A DNA stretch of 64,000 bases from Aphelocoma coerulescens (lineage: Eukaryota > Chordata > Aves > Passeriformes > Corvidae): positions 66,224,578 to 66,288,577 of the forward strand of contig NC_091014.1 of NCBI RefSeq assembly GCF_041296385.1, read 5' to 3'. Positions 25,141 through 38,744 of the stretch are shown in pieces. The translations under genes and the position numbers were made by a program. How positions within the stretch are numbered: the first letter of the stretch is position 1; every line of letters begins with the position of its first letter. Under the pieces are notes generated by a model. It saw only the letters and a list, made by a program, of their open reading frames with translations, ran no database searches and was not told the origin of the DNA.

Positions 25141-28100
25141 CCCTTAGACAAGGTGGGTTCTCCAGCTCTCAGAACAGCTGTTCAAAGCACCTGCCAATGT
25201 TTGTCTGTTGCTACCCTCTCCTCATATTCCGACCAGGAAACTCAGGAACAAGAGAAATTCTGATTTGAAATCAGTGTGAGAGCAATCTTTCTGAATTTGC
25301 TGTCCCTTGTAACTGGACACAGAACTCTAGGGTTATTTGAGAATTTAATTTATGTTTCCTGTCACTTCAAGGATCTAGGGACCTGGCAATGGCCTGGATT
25401 TTTTCTTTTTTCTTACTGTGGTAAATTACAGTTGCGGCTTTTGTGGTTCTTCTGTAAGTTTTGAGTTTGTTTTGCTGACAAGTGTTTTGTGGCTCGTGGT
25501 ATTTAGTTGCATCTGGAATACATGTTCTCTGAACCCTTTTGAACTGTGTATCTCTTGCAACTGACTTCAACTGATGACCTTGGGGATCTTTTGTAGCCAT
25601 ACATTGCTATATTTCTGTTATTTGTTGCCCAGACACCAATTCAATGAGGGATTCATGCTACTGAAATACCAGGAATTAGAAAAGAATCTGAAAGTATTGC
25701 AAGAATAAAGCAATCATCACGTACATTAAAAATTGTAAATGGCAACTACAACTGTAGCTGAACACAAATAACTAGTTATTAAAAAAAAACATGATTTCTC
25801 TTTGCATGTGTATTTTTCCTTTCAAATTTTCTAATCAGTCAATGTAGAAATTACATAAGACTGCTATTGTGCTAACAAAAACCTGCAGTCTTAATTTGAA
25901 TAAAAATTTAGGTCTATGGGATTTTTGTTTTATTTCAAAGTATCTTGCTCTGAGACCCATTAAGACAATCATTGTTTCAAGGCAAGATATTTGATGTTTG
26001 TAAAGTGTATTAGATACTTACATGCTTTATATTAAAAAGGCAATGATTGGCTTCACAAAGAACCATACAAATACCTTTTTAATTGAAATCTTTCCATCTC
26101 CCCTGCTTTCAAGTCCCCAAAGGTACCAAGCTATGAATTTCAATGAGGGCTTTGCAAAACAGTATTTAATTAGTGCTTTTCTCTCAGCCTATCTTCCATC
26201 GCCCATCTAACCATTCTTGTTTCTACAGAGACATGCAGCAGCAATTTAATATTATACAAAAGGAGCAACATTCTCTCACAGATAAGAGTCTAAAACCTAT
26301 CAGTTCAACCTAATTTTGGTATGGCTATTTTCCAAACCCACACGAAATAGTGTCTGTTTTGATTATGGAGGTAGCAGACCTTATCCATTAAAAAAAAGGG
26401 GAAGAAAAAATAATAATAAAAAAACTTCTGCACCTGAAGTAACCAAAGGCTTAAACAGGAGCAGTCTGTTATATCTCTGCTGCACTTCAGCTGTGCTGCT
26501 AAAAGTATCATCATGAGAAAGTGGGACTAATGGTGATCCACAGCAAATGATGCAGATGGACACACGATTCTGACCAGCATGCAGACACTCTGTAGGTTGT
26601 TTTGGTCAAATATTAGTCGGTCAGATATATCCCTAGCTGAAGAAGCCTTTGCATTCTTTGTCAAGTAAACCCTAACACAGCAAAGTTCACAGTTAGCAAC
26701 TTCCATACCTTGTGTCTAAAAAGGAGAATGGCCACTAAGCCTGGCTGCAGTAATTCTTGATGTTATCCTCTTTCAGTGGGACTAGAGCAAGGTGACACAC
26801 CCAGGCTCCAAACCTCTAGTGCTTCAGAATGCTGGTATCACTCTGCCAAAAACTGCAGTGCTTTACCTAGCTTAGGCAATCAGACGTCACCCCAATTTTC
26901 TGCATTGCCTTGCTACTCAGGTGTCATCAAATTTTTGATGCTTATCTTAAAAGACTTCTACACCCAGTTTCTCATCATCTTCAAAGGAACTATAAAGCCC
27001 TTAGTGGGAATGACCTAACTAGAAAAAAGAATCACTTCTTTATTGAGGCGTAATTCCAAGGTAAAGTTGGTTTATGGCAGAGACACATCATTCCTGGAGG
27101 TGAATGGAAGAAGGGGAATTGAATGATGAGATCCTGTACACACATCACGTGGAAAACGTGAGAACACAAACAAGCTTTGTGCAATAGAAATAACTTCTAC
27201 TGATGATGCAGAGTGATACTGCAGTGTTTACATATGAAGATGATTAGGATACAGCAGCATGTATGGAATGGAGCAGCATCACAGCAGACTAATGCTGCTT
27301 GAACTGCACCCTTCAAACATTCATTCTTGGAGTAAATGGAACCATTCAGGTGAATGCTTCCATATGAGAACTTTAAACTTAATTCAGCATGACTAACAAC
27401 TTCTTGCTCTGACAAGGGGTCAGAAATGGAGGGAAAGGGATGCCACCAGCAAATAAGAATGAGGGATTTTGAAAGATGTGATGAAGGGCACTTACTCATG
27501 TTGTGTTTTCCAAATATTTCTCATTCTTTCGATTACCTTCTTAACATAAGACAAAATACATTCAGAAACCCAAAGATTAAAGTAAGAAATATTTTTAAAA
27601 TAATGATTTCAAGCAGAATTGGGAAAAGATGTAGTATCCAGAAATAAGAATAAGACCCATGAGGAAAGCTGACAGCACCACATGAATTGCCCATTATGGT
27701 AGACCTTTCTGTCCCCAGTCTTGGCTACAACTAGTGAGTATCAAGACACTAACTTTGGTAAAGAGAGAGCAGAGGAGAAAATGAAAGTAGCAGTAAAAGC
27801 CACAAGACACCACAGGAGGGTGCTACACACAGTCACTGTATTCTTCTGGCAGGAACAGCTAAATGCAGCATGACTATGTTTTCCACAGAGTTGGAAAGCA
27901 GCAGTAAGTCCTTTTCCCTCATAGAATCCCAGAATAAATCCATTTACTTATAAGCAGAGACTCAAAACCAAAGGGCACCAGTTATGTCAGCCTGAGACCC
28001 GTTGGTCATAATGGTACTGCCAACCAAGGCCCATTGAGAACATGAGGAGCAAAAATTAGCTTAGCAAATGAGCCATCCAATGCAGAGTTTAATGATTGTA

Positions 28101-29505
28101 CAAACGTTGCACTGTGTTTACACTGTGTCAGATAGTAACTCCTCTCTACCACCTATTCCTTACATGCTTAACATCAACACGTCTTCGGATTTACACTCTT
28201 ATGAATCAGCAAATGACAATACACTTTCTATAAGTACAGACAGATTTCACTCTGCCCAGATATGTTTTCTTTCACACTTCCCACTTAGTTTTCAGTAGCT
28301 AAACAAACCCAGAGCACTGTACTACATAAAAAACAACACATTTACCACTAATTACTTTTTACTGAGGCTGTTTACAGCAATTTAAAAGAAAAATTTTGAA
28401 CTACTCATCCCTCTCCCAAGAGATTTATGCTAACTTTCCAGGGTAGAGGTTACTCCCTCCTGTATCTCAGTGAAGGTAGGAGAGCTCACCAAAGTAATAT
28501 GATGCATCTTGTGGGTCCCTGGAAATAGAAAAATTGGATATGTTTTCTTTAAAGTATCCTCTAGTACAATGGAGGGTCTCTTGCCCAACTGCTCAAGTAT
28601 GTGCTCTGCCCAGAACTTGTCTCTTCATTGCCTCATCTCAGTGGAGCTTCTACTCAGAGCCCTTGGGTACAGAAGAAAAGGACATGCTAACCCACAGAGG
28701 TAGTGGAACTACTGGCCTCTTCTTATGTAGGGAAAGGGAAGATAATGCAGGGGAGACTTCCAAGCAAGGATCTGGAATTTTTTCCTTCCCCTCCCCCCTC
28801 CCCCCTTAATGTTCTTCAACATCACTCATCCCATTCTCTTCTGTCATTCTCTGATCCCAGTCTAGTTATATCTTCCTGAGGTGGTGTTCTTTTTGTTGGG
28901 TTTTCTTCATAGCTTCCTTAATCCTAGAACCGTAACTTCTCTCTAGTTGGACAGAATCAATCAGGATCCCTGTGTCCAGCTCCCAAATTAATGTAATGTT
29001 GGCCAACAGCTACTGCACTGCCAGATTTCTTCTGTCATAATGTCCCTTGGAAGTTACCACTCCAGTTTTCTTCTCTTTACCTAGTTACCACTTGCACCTT
29101 TGCTTTCTCTACAAACCCTTCTTTCCTTATTTCTCTCTTACACAAAGCTTCTCCCTCTTCAAGGAATAAGTCCACCTGCTGCTGACTCTTTGACCCTGGT
29201 GGCATGTCAGCATTTCCACTCTCTATAACAACAAACCTTGTTCTGGTTTTGGAGGCTTGTGCCTCCACCTGTTTCTATACCCTCCTACTTGATGAATTCC
29301 AGTTGTTCTTCAGGGAGGTGCTGAAGGGGAAAACAAGCCCTAGTTCCTCATTCTCTTCACCTGATTGTAGTGTTTAATCACTACTGGGAGCATCACAGTT
29401 TGTTGTTCCAGTAAAACCCAGCATGTGATGTATGTACATCCCATACTACCCATAAATTCAAGCATCTCTGTCCAGAGGTCAGAGATGTCCTAGGATCACA
29501 CCTCT
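25141..29505. other. Non-coding stretch, nothing recognised
   Basis: AT-rich, with no repeat family or exon recognised. A C-tract cluster lies at 28787-28806. The words CTCATAGAATCCCAGAAT near 27920 resemble the extreme 3' end of an inverted CR1, but no CR1 body follows. Confidence 0.4.
28787..28806 (-). repeat. Cytosine-run cluster (G-runs on the minus strand)
   Basis: Runs of 4, 6 and 6 C separated by single T. On the minus strand this gives G6-A-G6-A-G4. With only three long runs it is a borderline quadruplex-forming sequence. Confidence 0.4.
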
Positions 29506-29547
29506 AAAGCACCCTGGGATATTTCAGAATGAAAGGTGCTCTGTTAA
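29506..29547 (+). repeat. Possible MIR/CORE-SINE 3' tail relic
   Basis: AAAGCACCCTGGGATATTTC followed by AGAATGAAAGGTGCTCTGTT resembles the conserved tail of amniote MIR-like SINEs (GGGAT, then a short spacer, then GATGAAAGGTGCT). Only the tail is visible. The call is from memory of the consensus and is tentative. Confidence 0.4.
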
Positions 29548-32500
29548 AAAAATAGGTAACCACCTCAGAAGCTGCACCATGAGAAAACAATACATAGCCA
29601 TGCCTTAAAATAACTTCTGGTTTACTAGTCCACACAGGAATTAAAAGTTAATGCAACCAAGCCTGGAGACAGCATCACAATGCAGGACAGAAAAAGGCCT
29701 AGAATGCTTGGAAATAGTGTCAACATGCAAGGTAAGATGCAGTCAGCAGCCCCACTTTCTGCAAGGTAGAATCCTGGTGCTTATGGCTCTACTGGGCCAT
29801 GACCTTGCTCTGAGAAAGCCACCAAATATTAATCAGAAGTAGAAAGCAGGACTTAACACAGCTGTGGAATAAATGGGCTGGTGACTGAGAGCACACGCCA
29901 CAAAAAGCAGGGCCAGAGGGAGAGTGAAGATCCTCAGCTCACCTGGTCAATTTGCTACTAAAGAAATTTCAACAGAGGAGCTCACAAATAATTTAGCAAA
30001 GTGAGAACACATCTGTTGCCTAATAAGTTGTATAGAAACATGTGTTTTTCCAATTCAAATGCCACTGTCAACATTTCATTCCAAAGGAGATGCACAACTA
30101 CTCTCCCATACTTCAAGCTGGAAGCACAGAATTAGGCAAATGCTTTCACAGAAGTTTCTATCAGCCTGCAATGAATACCTGTTGTCACTATCACTCTAAT
30201 TACTTGGCAGCCAAATTTTGTTTCTGTCTGGAACATTCCACAAGGAAAAACCATGCATACAATGCTACTTTCACAGAAGATAAGAAAGCATGGCAACAAT
30301 GTCCACCATGTAGACTTTTTCTGGAGGGAATGGAGTTTAGATGGGAAGAAAAGGGGAAGATCATCTATCAGAAAGCGATGTAGAAATACTAACTACTGAG
30401 AAGACATCCAATTTTTTGACATACAACTTCACAAATAAAGCAAAAGGGCTGCTTGTCACTCTATATCCTATACAAATACTGGAAATGCAAACTGTCTGGA
30501 AAGAAGGAATAGAATGCTATACCCTGGTATGTGCACTAATTTGCTAACTGCTCTGTGGCTTCAATCCAGCAAAACACTTAAGCGCATGAATAGTCCCAAC
30601 AACAAAGGTCTGAAAGACTGCCCATACATTAAAGTAAATTGCAATGTAGGCACAAGCCTCTCCCTTGCTTTCATTAAAGCCTGCAAAAACTCAGAGAAGA
30701 AAATCAATGCTGCCTCCCTTGGGTATAGCAAGCAAGGAATGGGGTCACAGCAGCCACTTTCAAGGATAGCTTAGGAAAACGTATTTACAAAATGTATGTG
30801 TATTTGTATACACAGATTTTAAATATACATACATTTGTGGTGTAACATTGTTTTCTAAGCCAAAGATAAAAAAACCCCCATGTTGTTTTCTAGTTGCAAT
30901 ATGAAAGGGCTATTTAGCTATGAAAAACTTCCAAACTTTTTACTGGGTTTGCTTTTATGGTGAGACAGTTTGCCACTCTGTGGAAACAAAATATGTTGCT
31001 GTGTTTTCCCTGAGTTTACTTCAGAAGAGGAATCTGAATGAAATGTCAGCCTGAGACATGCAGCAATCATAGCTTACACAAATCAAATGTCAGGGTTCAA
31101 GCGGGTGTGATGATAACATTTGGTGGGGGCACAAGGGAGAGAGATGAGTGATTCACAGTCTGGAAGTCGACATTGCAGGGTCTAGGTCAGGGGAGAAGTG
31201 AGAGCTGCTTGGGAAGGATGGGTGTAGCAGGGAGATGATGAATATATTGCCATTTGAGAAAAGTTACCTGCTATCAAGATTCACTCAGACAGCGCCATTA
31301 AGGCGCTCAAAAAACATATTCCAGTTACCTTAGGGAAAAAAATCCTTTATTATCTGAACAAGAATATTACCAAAAGGACCATTTTAAAGCACAGTTATAA
31401 TTTCTGCTTTTACTGTCCCTAGTATTTACATTCCTCCTTTTGCTTCTCTGTTCAAATGCTAAGACCAGCATCTAACACAGACACACAGTGGGCATACGTA
31501 GGCAAATACATCTTCCCCAAAGCAGCAAATTTGATCCCATTCCTGTCACAAATGGTTAATTTTTTCTGGGGCACTCAGCATCAGATTTCATGTGGAGGCA
31601 CCTGAAATAGCAGTTCTATGTTATTAGCCATTTAAGACCAAATGCTATCAAGAACACAATAAGTGGAAGTCTAATATGCGAGTTGTACTTCAGAGATGAA
31701 TGAAATGTTTACAGGGCAATAGTGGTGTGAAAGTGGAAGAACCTGCTTCTCTCAGAACTCTATATGCTCTGCTGGCACATTCAGGGTGAGAAACATCCAC
31801 TGTGTACACAAGCCACACTGTTACTGTCATATCACTGCTCTTTTTCTGTGCATTGAGGCTTATTTAGCACTGCAGTATAGTTTCCTCACCCTAACACTGG
31901 CAAGCTCTCTTCTGTGCCAAAGTGAAGAGCATCACCTGTTTATAGCTCTGTTCTTATTACCATAACAATCATTAGTAGCATTTGGGAATAGTAGGCTGTG
32001 TAATTGCTCTGCAAGTATATTCTTCAGGACTGAATTGCCTTTAATCTACTTAGCACCTCTTGGTTTATTTCTTGCTTTTTATTCTCTTTCTCACAGCTCT
32101 GCATAGCACCTAGAGTCGCTTCTCTCCTATAGTTTAGTGAAATGATTTGCTAATTTATTCTGCAGGAAGTGACCTGTAGTACAATTATTCCTGACTTTCT
32201 TTACCTGAGCCATGGATGATTTGCTTCACCTTCTGATTCAATCTCTGTTGTTGGCAGATGTTCACCGTTTCATGATGCCAGTTCAAGTCCTACTGAAACT
32301 GCTGGGAGTCTGTGGACTTCAGAACCGGTTTGATCAGGCTTGCATCTCATCTCCACTTCAGAGAGAACACTACAGCAGTGACTGGACCAGTCTTTGGCCT
32401 CTACAGATTTCATAGGCTAGAAATGCTGTATTATTTCATCCTAGTCACCATGTATACACTAACTGGTACTCAACTTTTTAAAAAGAGCAAGGAGGTGAAA

Positions 32501-33407
32501 AGATAGAACGAGTGAAGATGGTGATACATTAGCAGAGCTGCTCATGGAAATAAGCATGAGATCTGCTAGCAGCATATTGGGTTTGTAGCCATCCCTGGCT
32601 TTAATGATCTAAGTAAAGAAAGGTGAAGAAAATCCTCAGGAACGTACAAGCTGTTTGCAAGAGGTCAGCAGAAGACTAAACAGAGTGCAGTCAATATTGC
32701 TGTGCTTGTGTGAACACAAAAAAAAATAGAATTCTTCTTGATAAGCAGATGTATTTGATTTCTGTACTTTGATGAAAAGCATCAGCTAAACACTGAATAT
32801 GGATTTTAATTTGGGTGGTATTTATTGGAGGCCAAGGTAAGCAGAAAAAAAAGGCAGTGTTTTTCCTGACATCATGCCATATTGGAAAGCAAGGAAATCC
32901 TGTTTCTGCCTGTAAATAGGACTTGTGGAAGTCCAAAGAGAGAATAAATATGAAACAGGAAAAATGGGATGTCCAACACAGCCACACTTCTGATCATGAT
33001 GTTGCTTTTGAGATAGCTCAACTTTGTATAGCTCAGCACAGAAGTAGCTCCATGAAATGAGTCATAAAAAACACTAAGAGAAAATGAGGCCTTTGCAGGT
33101 GTTTTTGGAGGAAATGAAGAAAGAAAACAACCCCAAAAATATTTAACCAAATGACATAGAAATAAGATGGAGGCATATTTATCTACATTTTGGGTTTAAG
33201 CACTTGACAGCTATTAGGAAGAAGTGAGTTTGATGGACATTCAAAAGTGCTACTACATATACACTAGAGCTGGGTTAAACAACAAATCCACAGTCTGGAC
33301 AACAGGAAAATTCCTTTAGTCACCAAATATCCCTGCTGCATAAAACCAGCAAAAACAACATAAAAACCACAAAGGAGCTCTTCTGCTCCCACCAGAGAGG
33401 ATCCTTT

Positions 33408-33426
33408 AGATCCTTTTAAAGGATCT
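33408..33426. repeat. 19-base palindrome
   Basis: AGATCCTTT-T-AAAGGATCT has perfect 9-bp arms around one base. The word GGATCCTTTAGATCC immediately before it repeats the left arm, so the area is a small cluster of GATCC words. Confidence 0.6.
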
Positions 33427-33804
33427 AATTACTGAGTGTCATAAGTGGTGTTATATGATTTTACTGTTTTCCCAGCATTTTACTTTGCTGTGAGACTGTT
33501 TTATGGAGCATTTTGACAGGCTCCTGATAGCCAATCCTCCAGATTAATTCAGCATTCTTTGGGCCAATAAGTGGCCAGCTTCTCTGAGAGACAGCATAGC
33601 AATGGCAGCTTGCTATCTCCTGGGAATTCCAGGAAGATTGAACACCACAAGGTATTTTGAACTAATGCCAAATGTTCAAAAGTCATGTTTAGGTCTACAT
33701 AGAAAGCATTTTCAAAATAAATCTCCAGGTAAATGTACTACTCAGGATTCAAGTGTGAGACACAGTAGGAAACTACAAATCCTGCTTTAAAACAGATCAT
33801 TACA

Positions 33805-33854
33805 GGTTTGGTTTGTTTTTGTTTTTTGTTTTTGTTTTTGTTTGTTTTTTTTTT
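33805..33854. repeat. T-rich low-complexity tract, (GTTTT)n type
   Basis: Runs of T separated by single G. Read on the minus strand this is CAAAA-type repeat, common in bird introns. Confidence 0.8.
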
Positions 33855-34386
33855 ACAATATGTTTTTCAGACCCAAATTAAAGCAGAATAATTAAATATC
33901 CACTAAGTAAGCACTTAGGCCAAACGATAGCTTTTCCTGGGAAGCTTAGAGGGAGCTCTGAAAGCATTTTGTCTGGAAAGGTGAGGAGCAGAATCCCAGT
34001 GGTGGAGAAGAGCAGGCAGACAAGCAGCTGCCGCCCAGGCAGGCCAGTCTCACCTCCAGCACTGCTTGGATGCGCCCTTCGGCAGAGCTGGCAGGACCCT
34101 TTGGCTTTGTTTTGCTTGGTTTTTCCCTGCAAAGCTCCCCCAACACTGAAAGATTTCACCTGTGAAAGGAAACAGGATTCATAGACACTACCAGGAACAC
34201 ACTCCTGTACCCAGCAAATCAGGCTTCATGTTTGAGCTGCTCCTTGTACCAGCCTCTCTTCCCAATGAGGGGCTTTATGGATATCCAGTGCCATACAACA
34301 GCCACTCACGGAGGCAGACGACACCTAAACACCACTTCCACACAGTGCCACGGACATCTAAAGGTTTCAGAGTTTTGAAGTTTGGG

Positions 34387-34432
34387 TTTTTAATTTTTTT
34401 TTTTTAAAAATATATAATAATTATTATTATTT
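34387..34432. repeat. A/T low-complexity tract
   Basis: A T-run, then an A-run, then TATATAATAATTATTATTATT. Simple sequence. Confidence 0.8.
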
Positions 34433-35054
34433 CCAGAAAAATCAGCTGTTTCAGAGAACAAAATTTGGCTTAGTGAGAGAATACACTTCTTTCAAAAATA
34501 ATGCTGACAACATTTTGTTGACATTTTCAGGTGGCTGTATTCCTTCTTGCTTCTCAGAACCTATCCATTTCCAATGTCAATTCTGCTGCCTTCCCAGTAC
34601 CAAGGCACAGTGCAGAGAGTCAGCAGGCATCCTGAACTTCAGTGAGACGTCAAGCTGCCTGGCACCATCAGAAATTGTTCAATTTACAGCACTGAGCCAA
34701 TAGAGAACAAAGAGAACAAAAATGTGGGAACGAAAGGCGGGAGAGAACAGGATTTGCGAAATGCACTGCTGTCCACCGGGCTCCCTGTGCTACACTTTGA
34801 CCTCTAAACATGTACACGTAATTCATCAATCATTGATGTTAAAGTGCACCCGGGATGAAAGAAGGGCATTAAATAACAGACCAACAGAATGGGGCTCAGG
34901 GTATCTGCATTCTGTTCATAGTAGGAGCATACATAAAAACAGATACTCAGCTTAACGAAACAGATTTGGTGAAATCAACACAGTATCAATTAAACTGCAT
35001 ACACTGACAAATGATCCCTTCAAAGGTTTTCTGCAAAGTTCTTGTGATTTCTAC

Positions 35055-35115
35055 AGCCTTCCTGTGTAACTCTAGGCAAATTATTTAACTTTTCTTCCCT
35101 CTGTATCTATAAGTT
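35055..35115 (+). repeat. Possible MIR/CORE-SINE relic
   Basis: CCTGTGTAACTCTAGGCAAA followed by TTATTTAACTTTTC and CTCTGTATCTATAAG follows the MIR core (CTGTGTGACCTTGGGCAAGT, then ACTTAACCTCTC, then a CTGTAAAA-like end) in order and spacing. No tRNA-like head was found. Very old if real. Confidence 0.45.
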
Positions 35116-36206
35116 ACAGCTCATGGTGTAACAGCTCGTCTTTCAGAGGGGGTGTAGGGTCCTGAGGTAGTTTTTGCAAACTCCTGCGACATCCTCTAGC
35201 AAATTAGGGATTAGAAAAGCAAGTAACTAGGAGTTCACTTCTGAAGCAGGCAGAAGGAGAAGAAATACACACCATAAGAACATTTACATCCCTCCTTCCC
35301 CATCTTGGCATTTGTAGCCTTACAAAGAAATGTCAGTTTAAATAACCAATTCTCATTACACTAAATACTGAAATGCCAACACTGATCATGTGGATTTCTG
35401 TTAAAAATTAATGTTTTAGCACGGAGGCTCTTAGTTTTGGCCTTTCTAGTACTTTGCAGTTTGATATGGATTGAAGATAGCAGCTATTTTTCCATCCTCT
35501 GCCCATATAAAGTGTAGGCAGAAAATCTGCCAGCTCTGGTAAATCATCAGTGCAACACAACGCTTGCAGCACCGAAGCAGATAATGTGGGCTTACATGGC
35601 ATGTGCAGTGATTTAGCAAGCTATAAACACAGAGAACTTTTAAAGAAGGTACTCCATATCAAAGGGGGCCAAAAGTGCTGTTTCTTTTACCCCAAGGTGA
35701 ATGCTTTATGACTGAACAAGAGAAGAAAGATTACTTGCAGCTTTTCAGCCCCAATAAATCAGGCACAGCCTTTGGAAAATGATTAGTCATACTATGCATC
35801 ATGCACAAACCCCAGGTTAATCGATTTGCAGCACAAGCTCAATGCTTTTATCAATAATGAACATAGTTCAGAGACTAACTCCAACATGATGCTCTCCTCC
35901 CTGTTACACTTAACACCTCTGTTTCTGCAGTTCTGGAATCCTGGGAGCAGCAAAGCAGGGAAATCATCCTGATGAGTTGCTCATGATTGCAGGTTAGTTT
36001 TGCAACCTCAGCACACAATCCATTCCACTGAGAAAAAAATAACATTCCAAAGACACAGCTACCATGACTGTTCTATGACTATACTGTGGCTTATACAAGA
36101 GAGAAGTTACCTAAATGAAAACTCTGAGGGAGTGGATTTTGAACAGAAATGTTACTGGTGAGCCAGGGAATTAAGGAGAGAGAAGTATGGATTTTTGCCT
36201 AATGTT

Positions 36207-36350
36207 GTTTCTCACTCTTAGTTTTCTATCTATTTTCCTCCTCTTCACCTCTCCCACTTGGCTGGCTGTTTCTCGTCCTCCTTCTCTTATTTTCTGTTTG
36301 CCTGACATACCTTTGTCTCACTCCCTTCTTCCTTTTTCACCCCTCTTAAA
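36207..36350. repeat. Pyrimidine-rich tract
   Basis: About 140 bp dominated by C and T (TTTTCCTCCTCTTCACCTCT type). The hydrophobic-looking open frame on the plus strand here is a by-product of the composition (Leu, Phe, Ser and Pro codons). Confidence 0.6.
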
Positions 36351-38744
36351 AATAGGGTGTTCCTACAAAGTTCCTGCTATGAAAGCATTTGCAGTGACTT
36401 CTAAGATATGAAATTTAACAAAGCATGCAAGTATTCTTAGGCTTGAAATATACATGACTATTAAATGCATGCATCTCCCCTCTTGTTTCCATTAACTCCT
36501 AAATTAATTCAGAATAGCTCAGAGCAACCTCAAACATAATTACATGGAACTGAATAATTAATGGACCTGATGAAATGCATACCACATGCAGGAGGAGAAC
36601 AGTTTATATGAACAGGTATTTGCTATTCATATATTGAATTTCTACTGGTTTATAACCAGAAACAGCATCAGTCTCTAGAGTTCCTGCTGGATCACATCTC
36701 AGATTTGTCACGAATAGCAGAAAAGAGGAACGGTGCCTGCAACATGGTCTGTGACTGATTTCCCTGCACAGTGAAAAATACAAGACACACATGGAGAGAC
36801 CCACAGTGACTACAGTAGGTATGAAAGATGCTGAGCATCACAGTATTCAGAGCAGGTCCTACATTCAGAGAGAGACACATGACAAATACAACATATGGTA
36901 TACTTAAAACAGAGTCCACTTGTTGTGCTCATGTGTGAATGGAAGCTTTTTTCCAGTATGCTCTGGCTTAATATTCTTCCCAGATCTTTCTCACCTGATG
37001 TTTCAGTCAACTGGATGCTAGAGGCCTTTAAAAAACATGTCAGTTCTTTTATTTAGTATAATCTTGCTATATCCAAAGTAGACAGTATGAACAGAACATT
37101 GGTTCACTTCCAATGCTATTGAATGATTGAGTGTGAAAGCCCCTTTTGCCCATTTTCTCCTGTAGGTTTTTTTTAAGGTCCTACTTTCCAGTGTGTTTTC
37201 CCATTCGTGCGTACAGTTTTCCCATCCTGTCAGCACTGCCAGTCACTCAGCTGCTGAGCTACGGCCTGCTCGCTGCACTTTCTGTCACACAGGTGTGGAG
37301 AGATTTCTGATCTGACTTACAAATTCTGTGCTGCCCCTGGCAAGCTGTCATGCTGCTGAAGGGTGTTTCAAACAGCTGCTCTTTGCAAGGCATACTTCTT
37401 TGCACCTCCAGCTTAATTCTCCCCCTTTAGTTTTCATCCTTTCCATACCAAAAGGCATTGCCAATGGAGCCATGCAGAAACAACGACTCTACCATTAAAC
37501 CATTTCAGATTCTTGCTCGTTGAGAAATTATCTGCATGTCCTAGTTTATCACTTAGTCAGTCATGTTCAACTGTGCATCTACTATTCAAGCACTATATCT
37601 AGATTACCTACCAGTTGATGTTTCCTAGCACATCTAGGCTATGATTTTTTTAGTGTTATTTTGTTTTCGGATTTCTTTTAAAAATATTTATGCCTCTTCT
37701 GATAACTATGCTTAAATCTGGTACCTATTGAAGGACAGCTTCTGCACAACACTCTTGGAATTCAACCCCTGATTTTGGCAAAGTCTGGACACCTGCTCTT
37801 GTTCCTGAGGGTTGGGAGGCTTTTCCTTTGAGTTTCAATTAACTCACCACAATTGTATCCCCCAAGCTGTTGGTTTTCTAGGGCATTCAATCTCAGCTGA
37901 GGCAAAGCAACAATAGGTATTGACTACTCAACAAAATTTGGTTTTCCTTCTGAATTAAGACTAATTCAAAGTCCCAGAAAACTTTTGAAACACAAGGTTT
38001 TTCTTTTGGAAGGCAAGCGAGCTACAAAACCAAGGTAGAATGTGCAGAGACTTGGTCACATTTTGCTGATTGTAAGTATGATACGAGTCTGAATTGGTCC
38101 CTAGGAACTCAACAGAGGACTGAAATCAACCTTACTTGGCTGTATTTAACTCTGCAGCTTGGGATATACTGAAACTCTATCTTGATTTCATGTCACATAA
38201 CATTTTCTCACATCCTGGTTTCCGTCTGGACTGCTCTGAGCAACAGGACTGCAGCTGCTCTAATGGATGGGATCTGTCCTGCAGTCCAGACACAGTCTTA
38301 GACAATACTGGAATATTTACACCTCAGTTTTCTTACATATAAAAGGAAGATTGCAGCCTCAGGTTTCAGATGCATTTAAAATCTTTGTAAGCCAAAAGTG
38401 GCATGCCTCTGTCTCCAATTCTATGACATCCTAAGCATTTAAGCTGACATTTATTGAAGGTCTTAAACTGAAAAGCTAAGGGGGAAAAAAAAAACCCAAA
38501 AAAATAGTACTGAGAATTTTGATACTTAAAACTCTGCTTTTGCAGTTTTATTTGGACAGACTTAGTTTTACTTGAATAGTGCTTAGAGGGCAGCTACAAA
38601 GATGACAGAGGCTCTCTTTTCACAAGGAGCCAGGAGAAAAGATAAAGAGCAATGGTTACAAGTTGCATTGGCCGAGGTTTTATTGGTTTTATGACCTAAG
38701 AAAGACAATTTTTACAATGAGAATGACCATTCAGTGAAACAACA

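Larger units (their letters stand above)
29548..35049. other. Non-coding stretch, simple repeats only
   Basis: No exon or element was identified apart from a T/G-rich tract at 33805-33854, an A/T tract at 34387-34432 and a 19-base palindrome at 33408-33426. A mildly GC-rich part at 33950-34140 has no CR1 or gene signature that I can name. Confidence 0.4.

Noticed and set aside
24913..25263. 116-codon plus-strand frame in the CpG-retaining block
   Set aside because: No known domain and no convincing splice sites. The CpG cluster is better explained as regulatory, so I did not call a gene.
27915..27945. CTCATAGAATCCCAGAAT, resembling an inverted CR1 terminus
   Set aside because: No CR1 body follows on the right, so it may be chance.
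32264..32300. GTTCAAGTCC word resembling a tRNA B box
   Set aside because: No A box at the right distance and no cloverleaf can be drawn. Not a tRNA or a tRNA-derived SINE head.
36187..36411. Hydrophobic 74-codon open frame that looks like a membrane protein
   Set aside because: The hydrophobicity comes from the pyrimidine-rich tract (Leu, Phe, Ser and Pro codons). No other support.
38300..38360. CCTCAGTTTTCTTACATATA, similar to a MIR core end
   Set aside because: Only one short word matches. The sequence before it does not follow the family.
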